From NCBI GenBank assembly GCA_000231825.2, contig JH720369.1, positions 1-64,000 of the forward strand: DNA of 64,000 nucleotides, in the 5' to 3' direction. This document shows, in pieces, positions 27,626-40,554 of this stretch. This DNA comes from Tetrahymena elliotti 4EA. Taxonomy: Eukaryota; Ciliophora; Oligohymenophorea; Hymenostomatida; Tetrahymenidae. Position numbers and translations under genes: made by a program. Numbering within the stretch: the first letter of the stretch is position 1; every line of letters starts with the position of its first letter. The notes beneath the pieces are model-generated. The model was not told the origin of the DNA. It saw only the letters and a list, made by a program, of their open reading frames with translations, and searched no databases.

Positions 27626-29704
27626 TTATAAATTCTCTGAAAATATAATGTATTTAATTAATTGGTTGATTTTAATCTTATTAACAATTTTAATTATTAA
27701 ATAATAAATAAATAATTGAAACAAAAGTTAATAAAAATCCACTTTTTAAAAGAAATTCCTTATCAAAACAGGATTCAAAATGTATTTTCACTGATTGATT
27801 AATTAATTATTGTAAAAGTTAGTCTTTCTTAAATCTTTACTTTCGAGCTTTTTCATCTTTAAAGAGTATTTTTATCAAAAGTAGATATCAGGATATTCGA
27901 TTTGGCTTAGCCTCAAAAATGAGTGTAAACCTTTAACTATTTCTACTGAATCTACTTTATTGTAAAGTCTACTTACTATAAAATTGAAATGAAGATTAGT
28001 TTTCTAAATATTTTTCATTTTTAAATAAAAAAATTATCTTCTCTGTTATTTACTCTACTTTAGTTCATAGCATATTTACCATAAAATAAATATAAATCGA
28101 AAGTTTTTTAAATATTTTTCTTTGAAAGATAAAACAAACAAAATCTGTATTTATGATACATTAATTTTCCATTATCTACATTTATCTTAGAGATCTTAAG
28201 GTGTTTTATTAACTGTAAAAATAAAATATATGTGAGCCCTCAAAATAAAATTATCTATCTATGCCTGTAGTAGGTATCTATTTTGCGTTAGAAAAATTTT
28301 TGTTTATTAATTAATTTTTAATTTCGAGAAAAACATATATTAAAAAAATTGGCTTTCGACCAAATTGAATGATAGTAATTTTGTATCTTAATTAATTTGT
28401 GAATTGACATTTAATTGCAAAATTCCATCTTAGATTTTTTGTTTTCTTTCTAATAAAATCTTTTGATAACAAATTTTAGATATTTTTAAACTACTATTTT
28501 AAGGAAAATAACTATTTTAATAAGGTACTTTAATTCATTTTTTCTATATCTTTTCCAAGTAACTTGAAAATATACTCAAAAGGAGATATTTAAATTTATT
28601 GATACATCTTTCACTTTTCTCAAACTAAATGTAACTTAATATCAACGATCTAAATATTTTCGTAAAATGATAGAAAACAGTCATGTAAAAATTGCTTAAA
28701 AAAAATCATAATCTATTTTTTTAAAGAAAAAATTTGAGATATCATCATTTATTTGCCTTTACTTTGAAGTCTTAAATTTCAAAAAACTAATGAGAAAGCT
28801 CTAAAAGTTTAATAGATCTATTTTAATTAAATAATAAAAGCTCAATAAAATTTTAATTCTAATTTTTACCTCAAATTTTATCTCATTATCTTGAAACTAA
28901 TTTGGGTGAAATTAATCCATTTGGTAATGGGTTTCAAAAAAAATAATTCATTTTTATAGAATATTTATTTTAACAAGAATCAAATAGAATTAGTTGCATA
29001 GTTTCTAATAAAATTAAGGGAAGCTAAAAAATTAATTTATAAATTTTATTATTTACATTTATTTTTGCTCTATTCTGTTAAAAATAAGATAATTATTCAT
29101 ATAACTAATAAATAATGATTAATAAAATCTTAAATTATTTTTAATTAAAGAGGATAAAATGATTTGCAAATGAGATATACATTTTAAATTTCATATTTAT
29201 CAGTTAAATTTTATTCATACTATTTATTTAATGAATTAGTAAAGATTTTTCATATATATTAAAAAATATTTTAAAATAATGTATTTAGGAATAGCTACAA
29301 AATGTAAGATATTTTGTGTTATTTTTTTCCATATTTATTTAAAACAATAAAAATTATTTTTTGCAATTTAGAAGCTTGAGTTTGGATAAGGCTGATATAA
29401 TATTTAAAATATGTGTAAATAATAAATTTCTAATTTTAATAATTAATTAAATGTATAATTGTGCAAATATTTCATTTCTAATTAAAAAAAATTGCATATG
29501 AACAGTGTTTACATTTAGAATTTGTTGATATTTTTGTACTTTCTAATTTGAGAAATAATATTCTTTATAATTTCTAGTAAATATTATGTATTTATCGTTT
29601 ATACTTTGTATCTGTTATTGAAAAAATATTAACAAATATATTATCAAGTAAATCTATAAGTAGTAAGTAATTAATTTGATTAAAAATATTTATACTTTAC
29701 TAGT
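27626..29704. other. Divergent intergenic region, no gene seen
   Basis: 2.1 kb of A/T-rich sequence between the divergent arrestin-like gene and the gene at 29705, presumably holding both promoters. No repeat or RNA gene was recognised. Confidence 0.55.
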
Positions 29705-32323
29705 ATGCGAGCTATCTAATTGAATGTCTAGATAGATTCGCAACAAAGTTGCATCAAATCTTCTTAGTAGATTGAATAAAGATAGTCAACTCTAGAGAAA
29801 TATTATGAAAAAGATCATAGCAGATGCTCTAATAGTATGAATTCTGATTAGCATCAATTTCACAAATAGAGCTCTAAAAGCAAATAGCTTCAAAATAGTG
29901 AAACAATAAATTGGTTAAAAAAGAGGTATTTAGGAAAAGCAAACGAAGAATATATTCTTAACTAGGATTAAAATCATTAAAGTTCAAAATAGATCATTAA
30001 AATCTACAAAGATTTAACTAATGATTCGAGAAACCATTCAAAAGAAAATGGAAATCTAGATAGTCATAAATTATTAGTTGAAGATGTTTGTGGATATTTG
30101 CAAAAAAACGACATAAATATTTCAAAAAAATAGCTTACTGAACTCCTTTCAAAAAAAGGTTAATAAAAAAAAGAATAAATAGGCTTAGATGATTTCGAAA
30201 GAATCATGATGTCTTAAACTCTAAACGATTAATTTAAGAAATGTCTTAAAACTTAAGACTAAGAATAGTCATTAGTGAATCAATTCAGTAAAAGAAAATC
30301 TAAAATCAAAATAAATTATTTGCAATCATCCTCTCAAAAACAGTAAGATCCATTTTATTTCAATAACTCTAGCTTGTGTGATATACAAGAAAATGGTTTT
30401 CAAGATAAAGTTATCCATAGTGATTAAAAATAGACATAGTAAATTCGGTAAAACGATAGTCATATTGCTAGTGTATCTTTTACTTAAGAAAGAGATAACC
30501 AATTATTAAATTCTAACAGAATAAAAAGAAATATCGAATTGGATCGTGCTAAATTCAATAATAGTATTAAATAAAAGTCAAATAATAAATAAGAAGAAAT
30601 GGTAAAAGGTGATTCAAAATAAATTGAACAACAATCTTATCATTAAAAAGCTGAAACATAGATTGAAAGCAACAGAAAAAATCAAAATAAATCTCTAAAA
30701 AATCTAATGAATTCAATACATTTTTAGGTTAAAAGATAATAGATAATTGAATAATTTAAAAAAATTAAAACAAATCAAAAAGCTAAAGTTAGTGAAAAGT
30801 ATTCAGTCTTAGAAAGTTTACTGAAACTTCCAAAATATTAAATAAATAAGTATAAATAAAGTGATCCTGCCATTGTTAAAAGCACATAAGAAGAAGATAT
30901 TTAAATATAAAAAACTGAAGTCCCTTTGTTCTTAACTTAAAGTGGACAATTAGATAATATTTAGAATATAAGATTTTAAAATGATAATTAATCCCCTAGA
31001 AATTTAAGATCTAACAATGATCTGACAGATTAAGCAAGTTAAGAAAATAAGCCTTACATAGTGAAAGATTATAAGGAAAATAAGAATAATCAGTCTTAGT
31101 TTTCATAAAACTAAGAAGAAGAAGAAGATGTTGATATAGCTGATTCATAAAATGATGATGAAGAACAATATGAATTATAAATGCTTGTGGAGAGAGCAAA
31201 ATATAAAGCAAAAAAGCAATTCAAAAATGAAATAACAAAAGTAAATGAAAACTTAATCAATATGATAAACAAAAAAAGGATAAATACCCTAACATCAAAA
31301 AAAGACACTTTAGAGAGTATTAGTAATAAAAAATATCCAACCCAAGTTAGTACAGCAATTAGACATTCAACTATAAAAAATAATGCAGTGAATACATCAA
31401 TGTAGAGAATGAACACAAATAAAAATAGTAGGAATGCTAGAGCTTACTCATTAAACTAGTAAAGTAATAATTAATAAAGGTAAACAGAGAGTTAAAATTA
31501 TATCTAAATGCTTGATGAATCTTATGATAATAATAATTATTATCGAGTTAATACAAAATAGGATTATACACCTACTAAAATAAACTTAAATACAATTGTT
31601 GTTAACAGTTCAACCAAAGATTATCAAAATACAGAGACACTTTCTAAAATAGAAGAGTAAAGATAAAATAAGCTGTTTCAATAATATAATAATAATTGCC
31701 TCAACTAAAATTAGAATTATCAGCTTCCTTAAATAAATCTAATTAGCAAAAATACTTAAAATTCTAAGGCTAATCATTCTAATTCAAATGTTTCTGGCTC
31801 ATAAAATTTAAAACATCAGTAAGAAAATAATTAAAATGAATAAAAACTCATAAACCAAGTAATAAGAAGGAAGTTTGTTTCTGTTTTTAATAAAATACAC
31901 AATAATAACAATAATACAAGTATTTAAAAAATAAATTGGAATTCATAAAATAGTAATTCAGCCCTTCAGTCACTACAAAATACTAAATCCTACACAATAA
32001 ATTAACCCGAATATGATGTGAAGAATATTTACAAACAAGTTAATTTTATCAAAGATAATTTAACTTCAGACAATTCTAAAATTGCATATAAACAAATGGC
32101 TAACAAAACTTATTAGATATTTTAAGATTTTTAAAACTTGAATAATTTCTCTCATTCCTAATTTTAAGAACCTTAATTATTAACCGATAATACTTTAGAA
32201 AGTAATGAAGTGTCCAATTATCATTTAAAAACTCTCTCTAATTAAAAGACAAATACTTCAAAAAGATATAAAAATATCCAAATTGATAACAGCTTTGAAT
32301 TAAAACAATAAGTTAATTTATGA
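29705..32323 (+). CDS. Large disordered Q/N-rich hypothetical protein
   Basis: Single exon, 872 aa, stop TGA. Near residues 125-175 there is a helical segment (VEDVCGYLQKNDINISKKQL, then LDDFERIMMS) that looks like one degenerate EF-hand-type helix-loop-helix, without a complete calcium loop. Acidic (EEEEDVDIADSQNDDEEQ) and basic segments lie near residues 470-540. The rest is Gln/Asn/Ser-rich and probably disordered. No enzyme motif, signal peptide or membrane helix. It precedes the LC8 and DRC2 genes on the same strand, so a ciliary role is possible but unsupported by motifs. Confidence 0.8.
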
Positions 32324-32965
32324 AAATAAATTATTGGTAAGTATATGCTTAAAAATATATTTTTATCCATGCTAATACTTATTAGACATTTCAAGATTAT
32401 TAAAATTAGAATAACTTCTATTAAAATACTTAGAAAATAATTAGTTTTTATAAATTTTTTACTGTATTTAGTTATTTGAAAATAAATTCTAAAGATCATT
32501 TGATAAAATTAAGATATAATTTGTTAATAATTTTAAACAAAATAATATTTTAAAATATGAGAATAATACTACAATTAATTATTAAGTTTAAATTTAAAAA
32601 AAATGTTTTGATTGTAATTTTCTAACCTTTAATAATTTTAAGTTGAGCATTTTGTTAAACAAACAAATAAACATAATATTTTCTTGAATGTTTTATGTTT
32701 GGATAAAACATTTTTTAAACAAAAATTAGAGAGAGTAAATAATATATTTTAAGAAGTGAAAAAAAATAATTATACAACATAAATCCAATAGTATGAATAT
32801 TAAATTTAGAATTTATTTATTTATTTATTGATTTTTGAATAAGTTTTTGAATTAATATTTATATTTGAGATATCTTCAAATTTTATTATAAATAATTGAA
32901 AGCAATATTAAAATAATTAGAAAGATTAAGTTTATAAAAGTTACAAAGGATTAGTTACTGCGAAA
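32324..32965. other. Intergenic spacer
   Basis: About 640 bp, A/T-rich, between two + strand genes. No feature seen. Confidence 0.55.
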
Positions 32966-33443
32966 ATGGGTGATCACACAAATGAATAAATTATTGACAT
33001 GCCTGAGAATTCAGAAATGAAAAGCATGAAAAACGACGCTTTTTCTTAAGTAAACAGCTAAACAATTAAATCCAGCAAATTAGATTCATATTAAAAAGGA
33101 TTTAAATTTGTTTGATATCATTTTCATCAATTAAATGTCAAAAGCAGTCATTAAATGTTTAATTTTGTTATAAAAAGGCAAAATTTGCAGTTGAAAATTA
33201 TAAATTTGAAAATAAAATATCATCTCATATAAAGAAATTCTTTGATGAAAAGTATGGACCTAATTGGCATTGTGTTGTAGGTAAAACAGCTTATATTTAA
33301 TTAAAATTGAATTTTATGAATGAAATAAACAAATTTTTTAAAATAAAGGTAAGCACTTCAATGCTTATGTTTCATATGATAGCAAAAACTTTATATTCTT
33401 TTATGAGGGTTAATTAGCTATTCTCTTATACAGAAAGGGTTGA
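32966..33443 (+). CDS. LC8-type dynein light chain
   Basis: Three exons: 32966-33049, 33178-33280, 33349-33443; 93 aa. The sequence tracks LC8 (DYNLL) end to end: 'DMPENSEM', 'AVENYKFENKISSHIKKFFD', 'KYGPNWHCVVG', 'FNAYVSYDSKNFIFFYEGQL', 'AILLYRKG'. The conserved WHC(I/V)VG and FIYFY-like strands form the dimer and target-peptide groove. LC8 binds short motifs in dynein intermediate chains and many other partners in cilia and cytoplasm. It diverges more than a canonical LC8 in the first 28 residues, so it may be one of the LC8-like paralogues ciliates carry. The introns are 128 and 68 nt. Confidence 0.95.
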
Positions 33444-34227
33444 TTTAAGCATTTAAATTGTTCAAGTGATCATTTTAATTTTGTTTATACACATTATATA
33501 TCATGTAAAAAATAAGATAGATAGATAACACATAAAATATTACTTCAATTTAACATGCCTTATTTAGATTTTTTATTTCAATTTTAGAGAATTTTATTAT
33601 GTCAAATTCAACAGGAAGAAAAATGAATCAACCTGTCTCATATTGTTATACAAATAACGTTTTTACTTTAGTCAGTGATTAGTACATATTCACTAAATTA
33701 TTAATTGTGAATTGGTATATAAAAACAGTTGCCTTTTTAAATTAAATCTTTAATTAGTAATAAAAGGAATTTATTCAATGTCAATAAATATCAATAATTA
33801 TCTTCATTATCAATTGTTTTTAAAACTTTAATTGAAACATTTTTATAAATTTCAATAAATATTTTAAAATGATTTTTTAAATAAAATGATTAATTACTAA
33901 TAAATAAAACTTTTCTTTTTAAAGAGATATTTAGTAAAGAAGGTAGTTTGTTTGTATTATTGAGACATTTAAAAATAAAGAATGAACAAATAAATCAATT
34001 GTTAGTGTTTTTAATCACAAAAAAGTAACACCGCACTGTTTGTATGTATATTTATTATATTTGCAGTATTTCAAGAAATTAAAAGTGAAACAAGAAGAGA
34101 GATAGATAGATAGAGTTAAAGAAAAAATACATTAACAAACAAACAAACTAATTATTAAGTTGTTAAATTTTAAAAAGGGAAATAAAAATCTTTTTAGATA
34201 AAAACAAATTAAATAAACGGAACGAAA
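33444..34227. other. Intergenic, short simple repeats only
   Basis: 780 bp. It contains short GATA-type (GAGATAGATAGATAGAG near 34098) and ACAA-type runs just before the DRC2 gene. A 75-codon TGA-free stretch from the ATG near 33599 lacks support as a gene. Confidence 0.5.
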
Positions 34228-36586
34228 ATGGCTTTACTTGGTAAAACATTGAAGGGGAGAAGTACCAGACCTGGTGGTATCCCTCAAAAGAGGAATATTA
34301 AGTGGCGTCAACTTGCTAAAAATTAGGAAGAATTCGATTAATTGAAGCAGTTAGCCAAAATGAAGCGTGAAGGACTGAAAGCACGTATTAAAGATGAGCA
34401 AAAAGTAGTTACATTCAATAAAAAGAAATTGATAACTTATTGGAGAAAGATTATGCGTATTGCTAAAACTGAATAATTGAAAAATGAGATTGATATTTAC
34501 AGTTAAAATAACTAAAGAGAGCTTGATTCAAAGGAAGCTTTCATTTAGATGTTAGATAAAAATTTAGATGAAGCTGAAGATTAATTTTAAATTGCTTTGC
34601 GTAATCACTTGATTCATATTGAAAATTTAATGCAACTCCAAGAAGCAAGAATGAGAGGTCTTGCTGAAGAGTTTAATCGTGATGTTAATATTCTTGAAAC
34701 TGAATTTGATCTTGAGCGTGAAGAAATGGTGAAAACTCATAAAACTCAAGTAAAAATATTAATATTTTAATCAGTCAGCTTTTTTACACAAAATTCGCTT
34801 GTTAAAATCATTAACTTGACTTAAATATATAATACTCTATTTGAATTTAAACAGATTCTGATATTAATTATTGTTATTTTTTTCATAAATAATAACCATT
34901 TTTAAAGCTCATATCTAATGAAATTTTATTTACAAATTAGTTAAAAGAATTGGAAGACATGATTGAAACTGTTAAGGAAGAAGATAAAAAGAAGACTGAA
35001 GAAGCACAAAATGAATTTTCATAGTTTAAAGAAGAAACAAAAAATAAAAATCTTGAAGAAACAAATGTTATGAAGATTATTTTAGAAACTAAGCAAACTA
35101 AATACTATACAGAATTAGAACAAATGAATTCTAAATTTTAAAGTGATACCTCCAATAAAGTAAAAGACCATTAGTTTTATCATGCTCATAATAAGAATAG
35201 AAAGTAAGAAATAGATAGATACTTAAGAACTATTTCATCTAAAAAAGCTAAAATAGATTTAATGAAGCTTAAAATTCTTTAACATTGCAAAGAATTTAAT
35301 GCAAGAAACTCTGCATTAAAAAAAGAAAAGGAAAATATCTCTCGTAATTACCATGAACTCAAGCTAAAAATGTAAAAATTCAGAGAAGAAGAATCAAGAA
35401 GATTAAAAGAACTTTCAAATAATTCTCGTAATGCTGTCTTAAAGCTCAGAGAGTACTGTGCCTTGGGTGAAAAAATCCTTAAAACTGCTGAACTTTGTAA
35501 TTAACTATTTTAATAAAATCTAATTTTATTCTTAATGTCAAAGTTGATTTTCAAAACAAATTTAATTTTCATTAAAAAATATAGAAAAATGCAACAAAAC
35601 TCATAAATTTAAATGGAAAAATTGAATGAATATTATTTGAAAATATTATTTAATCAATCAAATAGAAGGATTGGACTTAATTAAATCATATAGAAAAAAG
35701 CAAATTAATAAATTTACCAATAAATACTTTTTAATTCCAAACAAAAATAGAATTTCAAAATAATTAAAAAATTATTCAAAATACAAAGAAATCAAACAAG
35801 AAAATACAATTGAATTAATTCTCTTGACATTTCTAATAAATCATTCATTCATTTGATTTATCTTGATTACTCTCATCAATCAATAATTGATTTTTAAATT
35901 AAAAAACAAGAAAAAACTAATAAATTATTTCCCTCTTGATAATTCTAAATCATTTTTGAAAATACGAATTAATAAAAACCATTTATTTTTCAAAGAAATA
36001 TGGATTATTTTTTGAAAAAATTATTTTTAAATTGAATTAATTTTTTTAAATGAAAGGCCGTAGACTTGAAACTGAAAAGGAAAAAGTCCTTCCTTTCTAT
36101 TAAAGTTCTGTTGATGAAGACCAGATTCCTGAATAACTTAAGAACGAATTTGAGCATTTAAAGAAGGAAGATGCAGAAGAATATGCTTATTTAAACAATT
36201 TTTACAAGAGATTTAATAAAGTGCTACTTGATAAGTTAGCTATTGAAAAGCAAAAGGAAAATTTACAAAGAGACAACCAATTGCTCAAATCACTTCTTAA
36301 GCAATACTTAGATGGTATTTCTCTTAACGATGATGTAAGCAACAAAATTTATTAGATTTTTTTAATTAACTTTTTGATATCATTGTTTGGAGCTAAATTT
36401 AATCATTTCAATTAATTAATAAAGGTACTCAAAAACGAAAATAATCCTTTGCTCGTAGTTAATCACAAGTTTAATTTGGGTAAGATGCCAGTAGAAAAAA
36501 TAGAAAATAAGACTGTAATAGAAGGTGTCTTTGAAGTTAGAAATACAACCAACTAATTACAAGGATAAAGAGCTCCTTACTTCTGA
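34228..36586 (+). CDS. DRC2: Nexin-dynein regulatory complex subunit DRC2 (CCDC65)
   Basis: Four exons: 34228-34749, 34941-35496, 36057-36334, 36425-36586; 505 aa, close to the ~484 aa of human CCDC65. Almost entirely coiled coil. Diagnostic blocks: '[20 protein letters not shown]' with '[20 protein letters not shown]'; '[18 protein letters not shown]'; '[17 protein letters not shown]'; '[18 protein letters not shown]'; and '[16 protein letters not shown]', followed by the '[13 protein letters not shown]' ending. DRC2 pairs with DRC1 to form the N-DRC base plate on ciliary doublet microtubules. The 560-nt second intron splits the Cys codon in 'AELC|RRLE'; it contains an in-frame-looking ATG at 36051, so automated calls could split this into two genes. 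Confidence 0.95.
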
Positions 36587-36994
36587 TTAAAATATCATCA
36601 GCAAGTCTATCTAGTTAACTAACTAAGAATTTATTATTTTTCATAATAGATAGACCTACTACTTATCACAATAGAATTCATATAAACTCATTATAAAAAT
36701 AATATCATAAACTTAAATTCAAATTATAAAAACTCTCCATTAAATTTATTTGTTTCTGTAAAATATAAATTCGTCTCGTATCTTGTGTAAAGATTATTAA
36801 AAATAAATTAAAATTCATTTTTTTTAATTACTTTCTCAATTATGATCTATTTATAGATTTTAAATTAAAATCTTACAAACCCTCTCATATCTTTTAAATT
36901 CTTAAATAAAAATAACATATTAAGTGTATTTATTTTCAATCTAACAACGCAAGACTAAACAAATAGAAGTTTTCAATAAATTTTTAACGATTAA
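36587..36994. other. Intergenic spacer before transporter pair
   Basis: 408 bp, A/T-rich. No element recognised. Confidence 0.5.
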
Positions 36995-38554
36995 ATGGCT
37001 ACAAAATTTGTAGAATTAACAGACCCTCAAGAAAATTAAAATTAAGTAAACTCTACAGTTTAAAATGATACAGTTGCGATGAATAAAAATACTTTTAACC
37101 AAAATGAAAATATTGATCTAACAGATTCTAAAGAAGTAAAGATAAACAAATTCTAGGCTTTATTTACACAAGTAAATGTAATGATGGGAATGGGACCTCT
37201 GATACTTCCTTCTGTTTTTTATGAATCAGGAGTTATTTTGTCTGGCTTTTTCTTAATATTGATAGGATTTTTTTCATATGTATCAGCTGAGTTTATAATT
37301 GAAGGAATGTCAATTTGTAACTATATTTAGAACAAAAAGCTCAATTATGAAAAAACTTAACTCAAAACTGATAATGAAGCAGCAGTTCAATAAGCTGATT
37401 CTGATAAAACTAATAATTTGTAATAACAGTCATAATAAAATCTTTTTGAGTTAAACGAAAAGTTTGAGTATGGATAGATGGGAGAAGTATTAATAGGTAA
37501 ACTAGGAAAATTAATAATTTCTATTATCATTATATTGTATCTTATTGGAGTTATGATTATGAAATGTATGGCTACAGCTCAAGTTATGTCAAAAGTATTT
37601 GAGAACTTTTCAGTATTAAATAGCTATAATTTTTGGCTTATTTCATTCTTTTTAATCTCAGCTGTCTTTTCATTTAAAAATGTTTAAGACACATAGGCTT
37701 TATAATCTTTTATATTTTATATTCGTGTCATCACTGTGATTTCTATGCTTATAGGATGCTTTAATTCTATTTACTTAACAGGATTACATCCTCTATACAA
37801 TACTAATTATCCTCCTATTTCTTTTTCTGGTTTTAATCGCTTTTTCTCTAATGCAGTATTTGCTTATAACATGCACCACAGCCTACCATCTATGTCCAAA
37901 CCTATACACCCTTCCAAAGATATCAAAAAAGTTCTGATGACTTCTTTTACTATTGCAATTTCTGTATTTTTTTCACTTTGCTTGGGTGGAATTTTAGCAT
38001 TTGGAGATTCACTAGTCGAATAACATGACTTGAAGCTATTCAATTTTAATTTCAAATAATAATCTCCTTTTGTTTACTATCTTTCTGGATTTTATGTATT
38101 TCTAAATATTACAGCTTTTCCAGTAATGACAATTACTTCTAGGAATAACTTATTAGCCTTTTTACCTAACTAATAAGATGCTTAATCTTCTGCTCAAAAT
38201 CAATAGTAATAGGAGTAATAAAACAATAATAATGAGGGATTGACTTTGAGAAATATTATTGGATCTATTTGCATATTAGTACCAGTATTTTTTATTAGTG
38301 TCTTTGTTAAAAATATTTAAGTGATACTTAATGTCATAGGTGGTATATTAGGTTCTATGATGTTAAATATTATCCCTGCTCTTTTAGTTATTAAAGGTAG
38401 AAAAATACTTCCTATTCTCTCAGCAGAAGAACAAACAGACTTCTATCATAAAACACTAATAAGCTCAAATTTAATTCCTCTATTAACTTTAATAATAGGA
38501 GTAATTTGTTGTTTATATAACTCCTATTTAGTTATTCATAAATTATTTGTATGA
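36995..38554 (+). CDS. AAAP-family amino-acid transporter-like protein (copy 1)
   Basis: Single exon, 519 aa, stop TGA. A polar N-terminus of ~50 residues leads into about ten membrane segments. The first has the APC/AAAP unwound-helix glycines ('QVNVMMGMGPLILPSVFYES'). Later blocks include 'YLIGVMIMKCMATAQ', 'FAYNMHHSLPSMSKPI' and 'FGDSLVEQHD'. The 'MHHSLPSM' block resembles SLC38 and especially TMEM104-type proteins. A Gln/Asn-rich loop (~85 aa) separates TM3 from TM4, and another precedes TM9. It probably moves amino acids with protons or sodium across the plasma membrane, vacuole or a contractile-vacuole membrane; the substrate cannot be read from the sequence. A divergent tandem copy lies at 40555. 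Confidence 0.88.
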
Positions 38555-40554
38555 TCAAATAGAAAAATTAACCTAATTATAGTTTAAAAAAAATACTAAA
38601 GAATCATCATATTTATTTTTATTAAGGGAGAGGGGGTGAATTTTATTTATTTTTAAGAAAAAAAATCTCAATTACATAAAGCTACGATTTTTTTTTTTTT
38701 TGGTATTAAAAATACTCACCCCTTCCCCTTAAATTGGTGTAATTTACTATTTATTTTTTTCATAGTAAACATAAAATGTATGAAGAACATAAAGAAAAAA
38801 TATTTGGAATGAGCGAAAAATCATTGTTGTTGTTGTTAAATTTGTTTAGGATACTATTTATTCTTCTTGTGTTATTCATCATATGTATGATGAACATAAT
38901 GAAAAAAATATTTAGTGATCCATGTTGCACTTAAAATACATTAAATAAGCAAGTATTACTAATCAACAGCATTTCTTTAATAAAATTTGAAGGAATTTAT
39001 TATTTTTTAAACATTATTTTGCTAACAATTTTCAATAAAAAGCAAAATAATTGAAAAAAAAATGAATAATTGTCTCATTTAAATGTAAAAAACTCTTTAA
39101 AAAATAATAAAATGAATTATTTTTTTATTATTTTCTTTTTCATTTTAAAAGAAATTAAAAAAAAATTTTATGTAAATTTGTTTGGATAAATTTAGAAAGA
39201 ACATTTTAAAAATTATATATTTTATCAAAACTTAACTCATTTTCAATTTCTCTTTTGTTATTCTTTTCTATTATATTTCTATCAATTATGAATTTTTTAA
39301 AGATTTTTATAAGAATAATTTTACAAGAATGATAACTAGAAAGCATTATATGAAATTCTGGCTGTTAAAAATAGTTTTCGTAATGTATAGAGGAAGGATG
39401 ATTTCGAATTTATATTTTATGAATTTTTTAAAGGAAGATTACTTTTAAAATAAAGGAGAAGTTTCTAATTTATATTAATTTTTATTTAATTTTAATATAT
39501 TTGTTTGAGTTTTTTTTAATCACATTTTTTGATAGCTATTGATGAAAATTAAAATATAAAGAACTAATATATGATTTTTTCCATTTAGATAATTTTCAGT
39601 GTAAGTGAAATTGAGAGAAATCTAAAAAGATATCTTTTAGGATTTTAATTAATTATCTTCGCAATAGACATAAATATTTATTATAAGTTTTTTAGGTTAT
39701 CTGTATGGTAATTTGTTACAGAAACATAATAAAAGAATTGTGTTTCTTTTGATTTATTAAAAATATTGATTGAATTATCTTTAATATTTTTAGGAAAACA
39801 CTCATGATTATTTGATGAATTTGTCAAAAAGATTTATGAAATTTATTAAAGACAGAACAATTTGAAGAATTATAAAATATTAGTTAGATTGAAAGTAAAT
39901 ATGATTAAATTTTATCGATTTTAATTGATATTTTATTTTTTTATCTATCTATTTTAACCTGTAAATGATATTTAATAAATATTATGATTACTATCAATAT
40001 AATTTAACATCACATCAAGTTTTTCACATATTTTTTAATATAAAAAACTATTTTTACAGTTCATTGAATAATTAATTTTCTGCTAGCTCGTTGTGTGATT
40101 GCTTGCTGGCTGATGAGGTAGTTGACTTACAAAAACCTAAAAAGCCAAATTTAAAAAAATAAAATGCTTAACTAAAAATAAAATGAAATTGTAGGCCGAA
40201 AAATAAAACCAACAGAGATAAAGTAGAAACAAATCATAAAAATAAATCCATGAAACTTTATTTGTGTTACTAAGCAAATGAACTTGGTGTGCTAGTTTTC
40301 TAGGATTTTCATTTACAAACACTTTTCTGGATTTGATCTATACATTAATATTGGATTTAACTAAAAAATGTTTAAATTGTGATTGATAGTAAAAGAAATA
40401 TAAAGTGTATGCGATTTATTTTAAATTAATAGAAATAGTATAAAAAATTGAAGTACAAACGACGATAAGCATTTATTTATATCAAAAAATTAAAAAAACA
40501 AAGATTGATTAATAAGTAGATATTCACAAAAAAATAGTTAGCCAAATAAAGTAA
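38555..40554. other. Intergenic between tandem transporters, with inverted repeat
   Basis: 2 kb without a gene. A GC-richer inverted repeat is present: 'TTAAGGGAGAGGGGGTGA' at about 38621-38638 pairs with 'TCACCCCTTCCCCTTAA' near 38717. Two imperfect direct copies of 'ATGTATGA(A/T)GAACATAA(A/T)GAAAAAA' follow at about 38776 and 38883. Confidence 0.55.

Noticed and set aside
31111..31416. Hydrophobic - strand frame of 101 codons
   Set aside because: Antisense shadow of the acidic/basic part of the gene at 29705, whose own frame runs 872 codons.
33599..33830. Possible small + strand gene after the LC8 gene
   Set aside because: TGA-free for ~75 codons with a few Trp and Cys, but such runs are expected when only TGA stops. 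No start context, homologue or splice pattern supports it.
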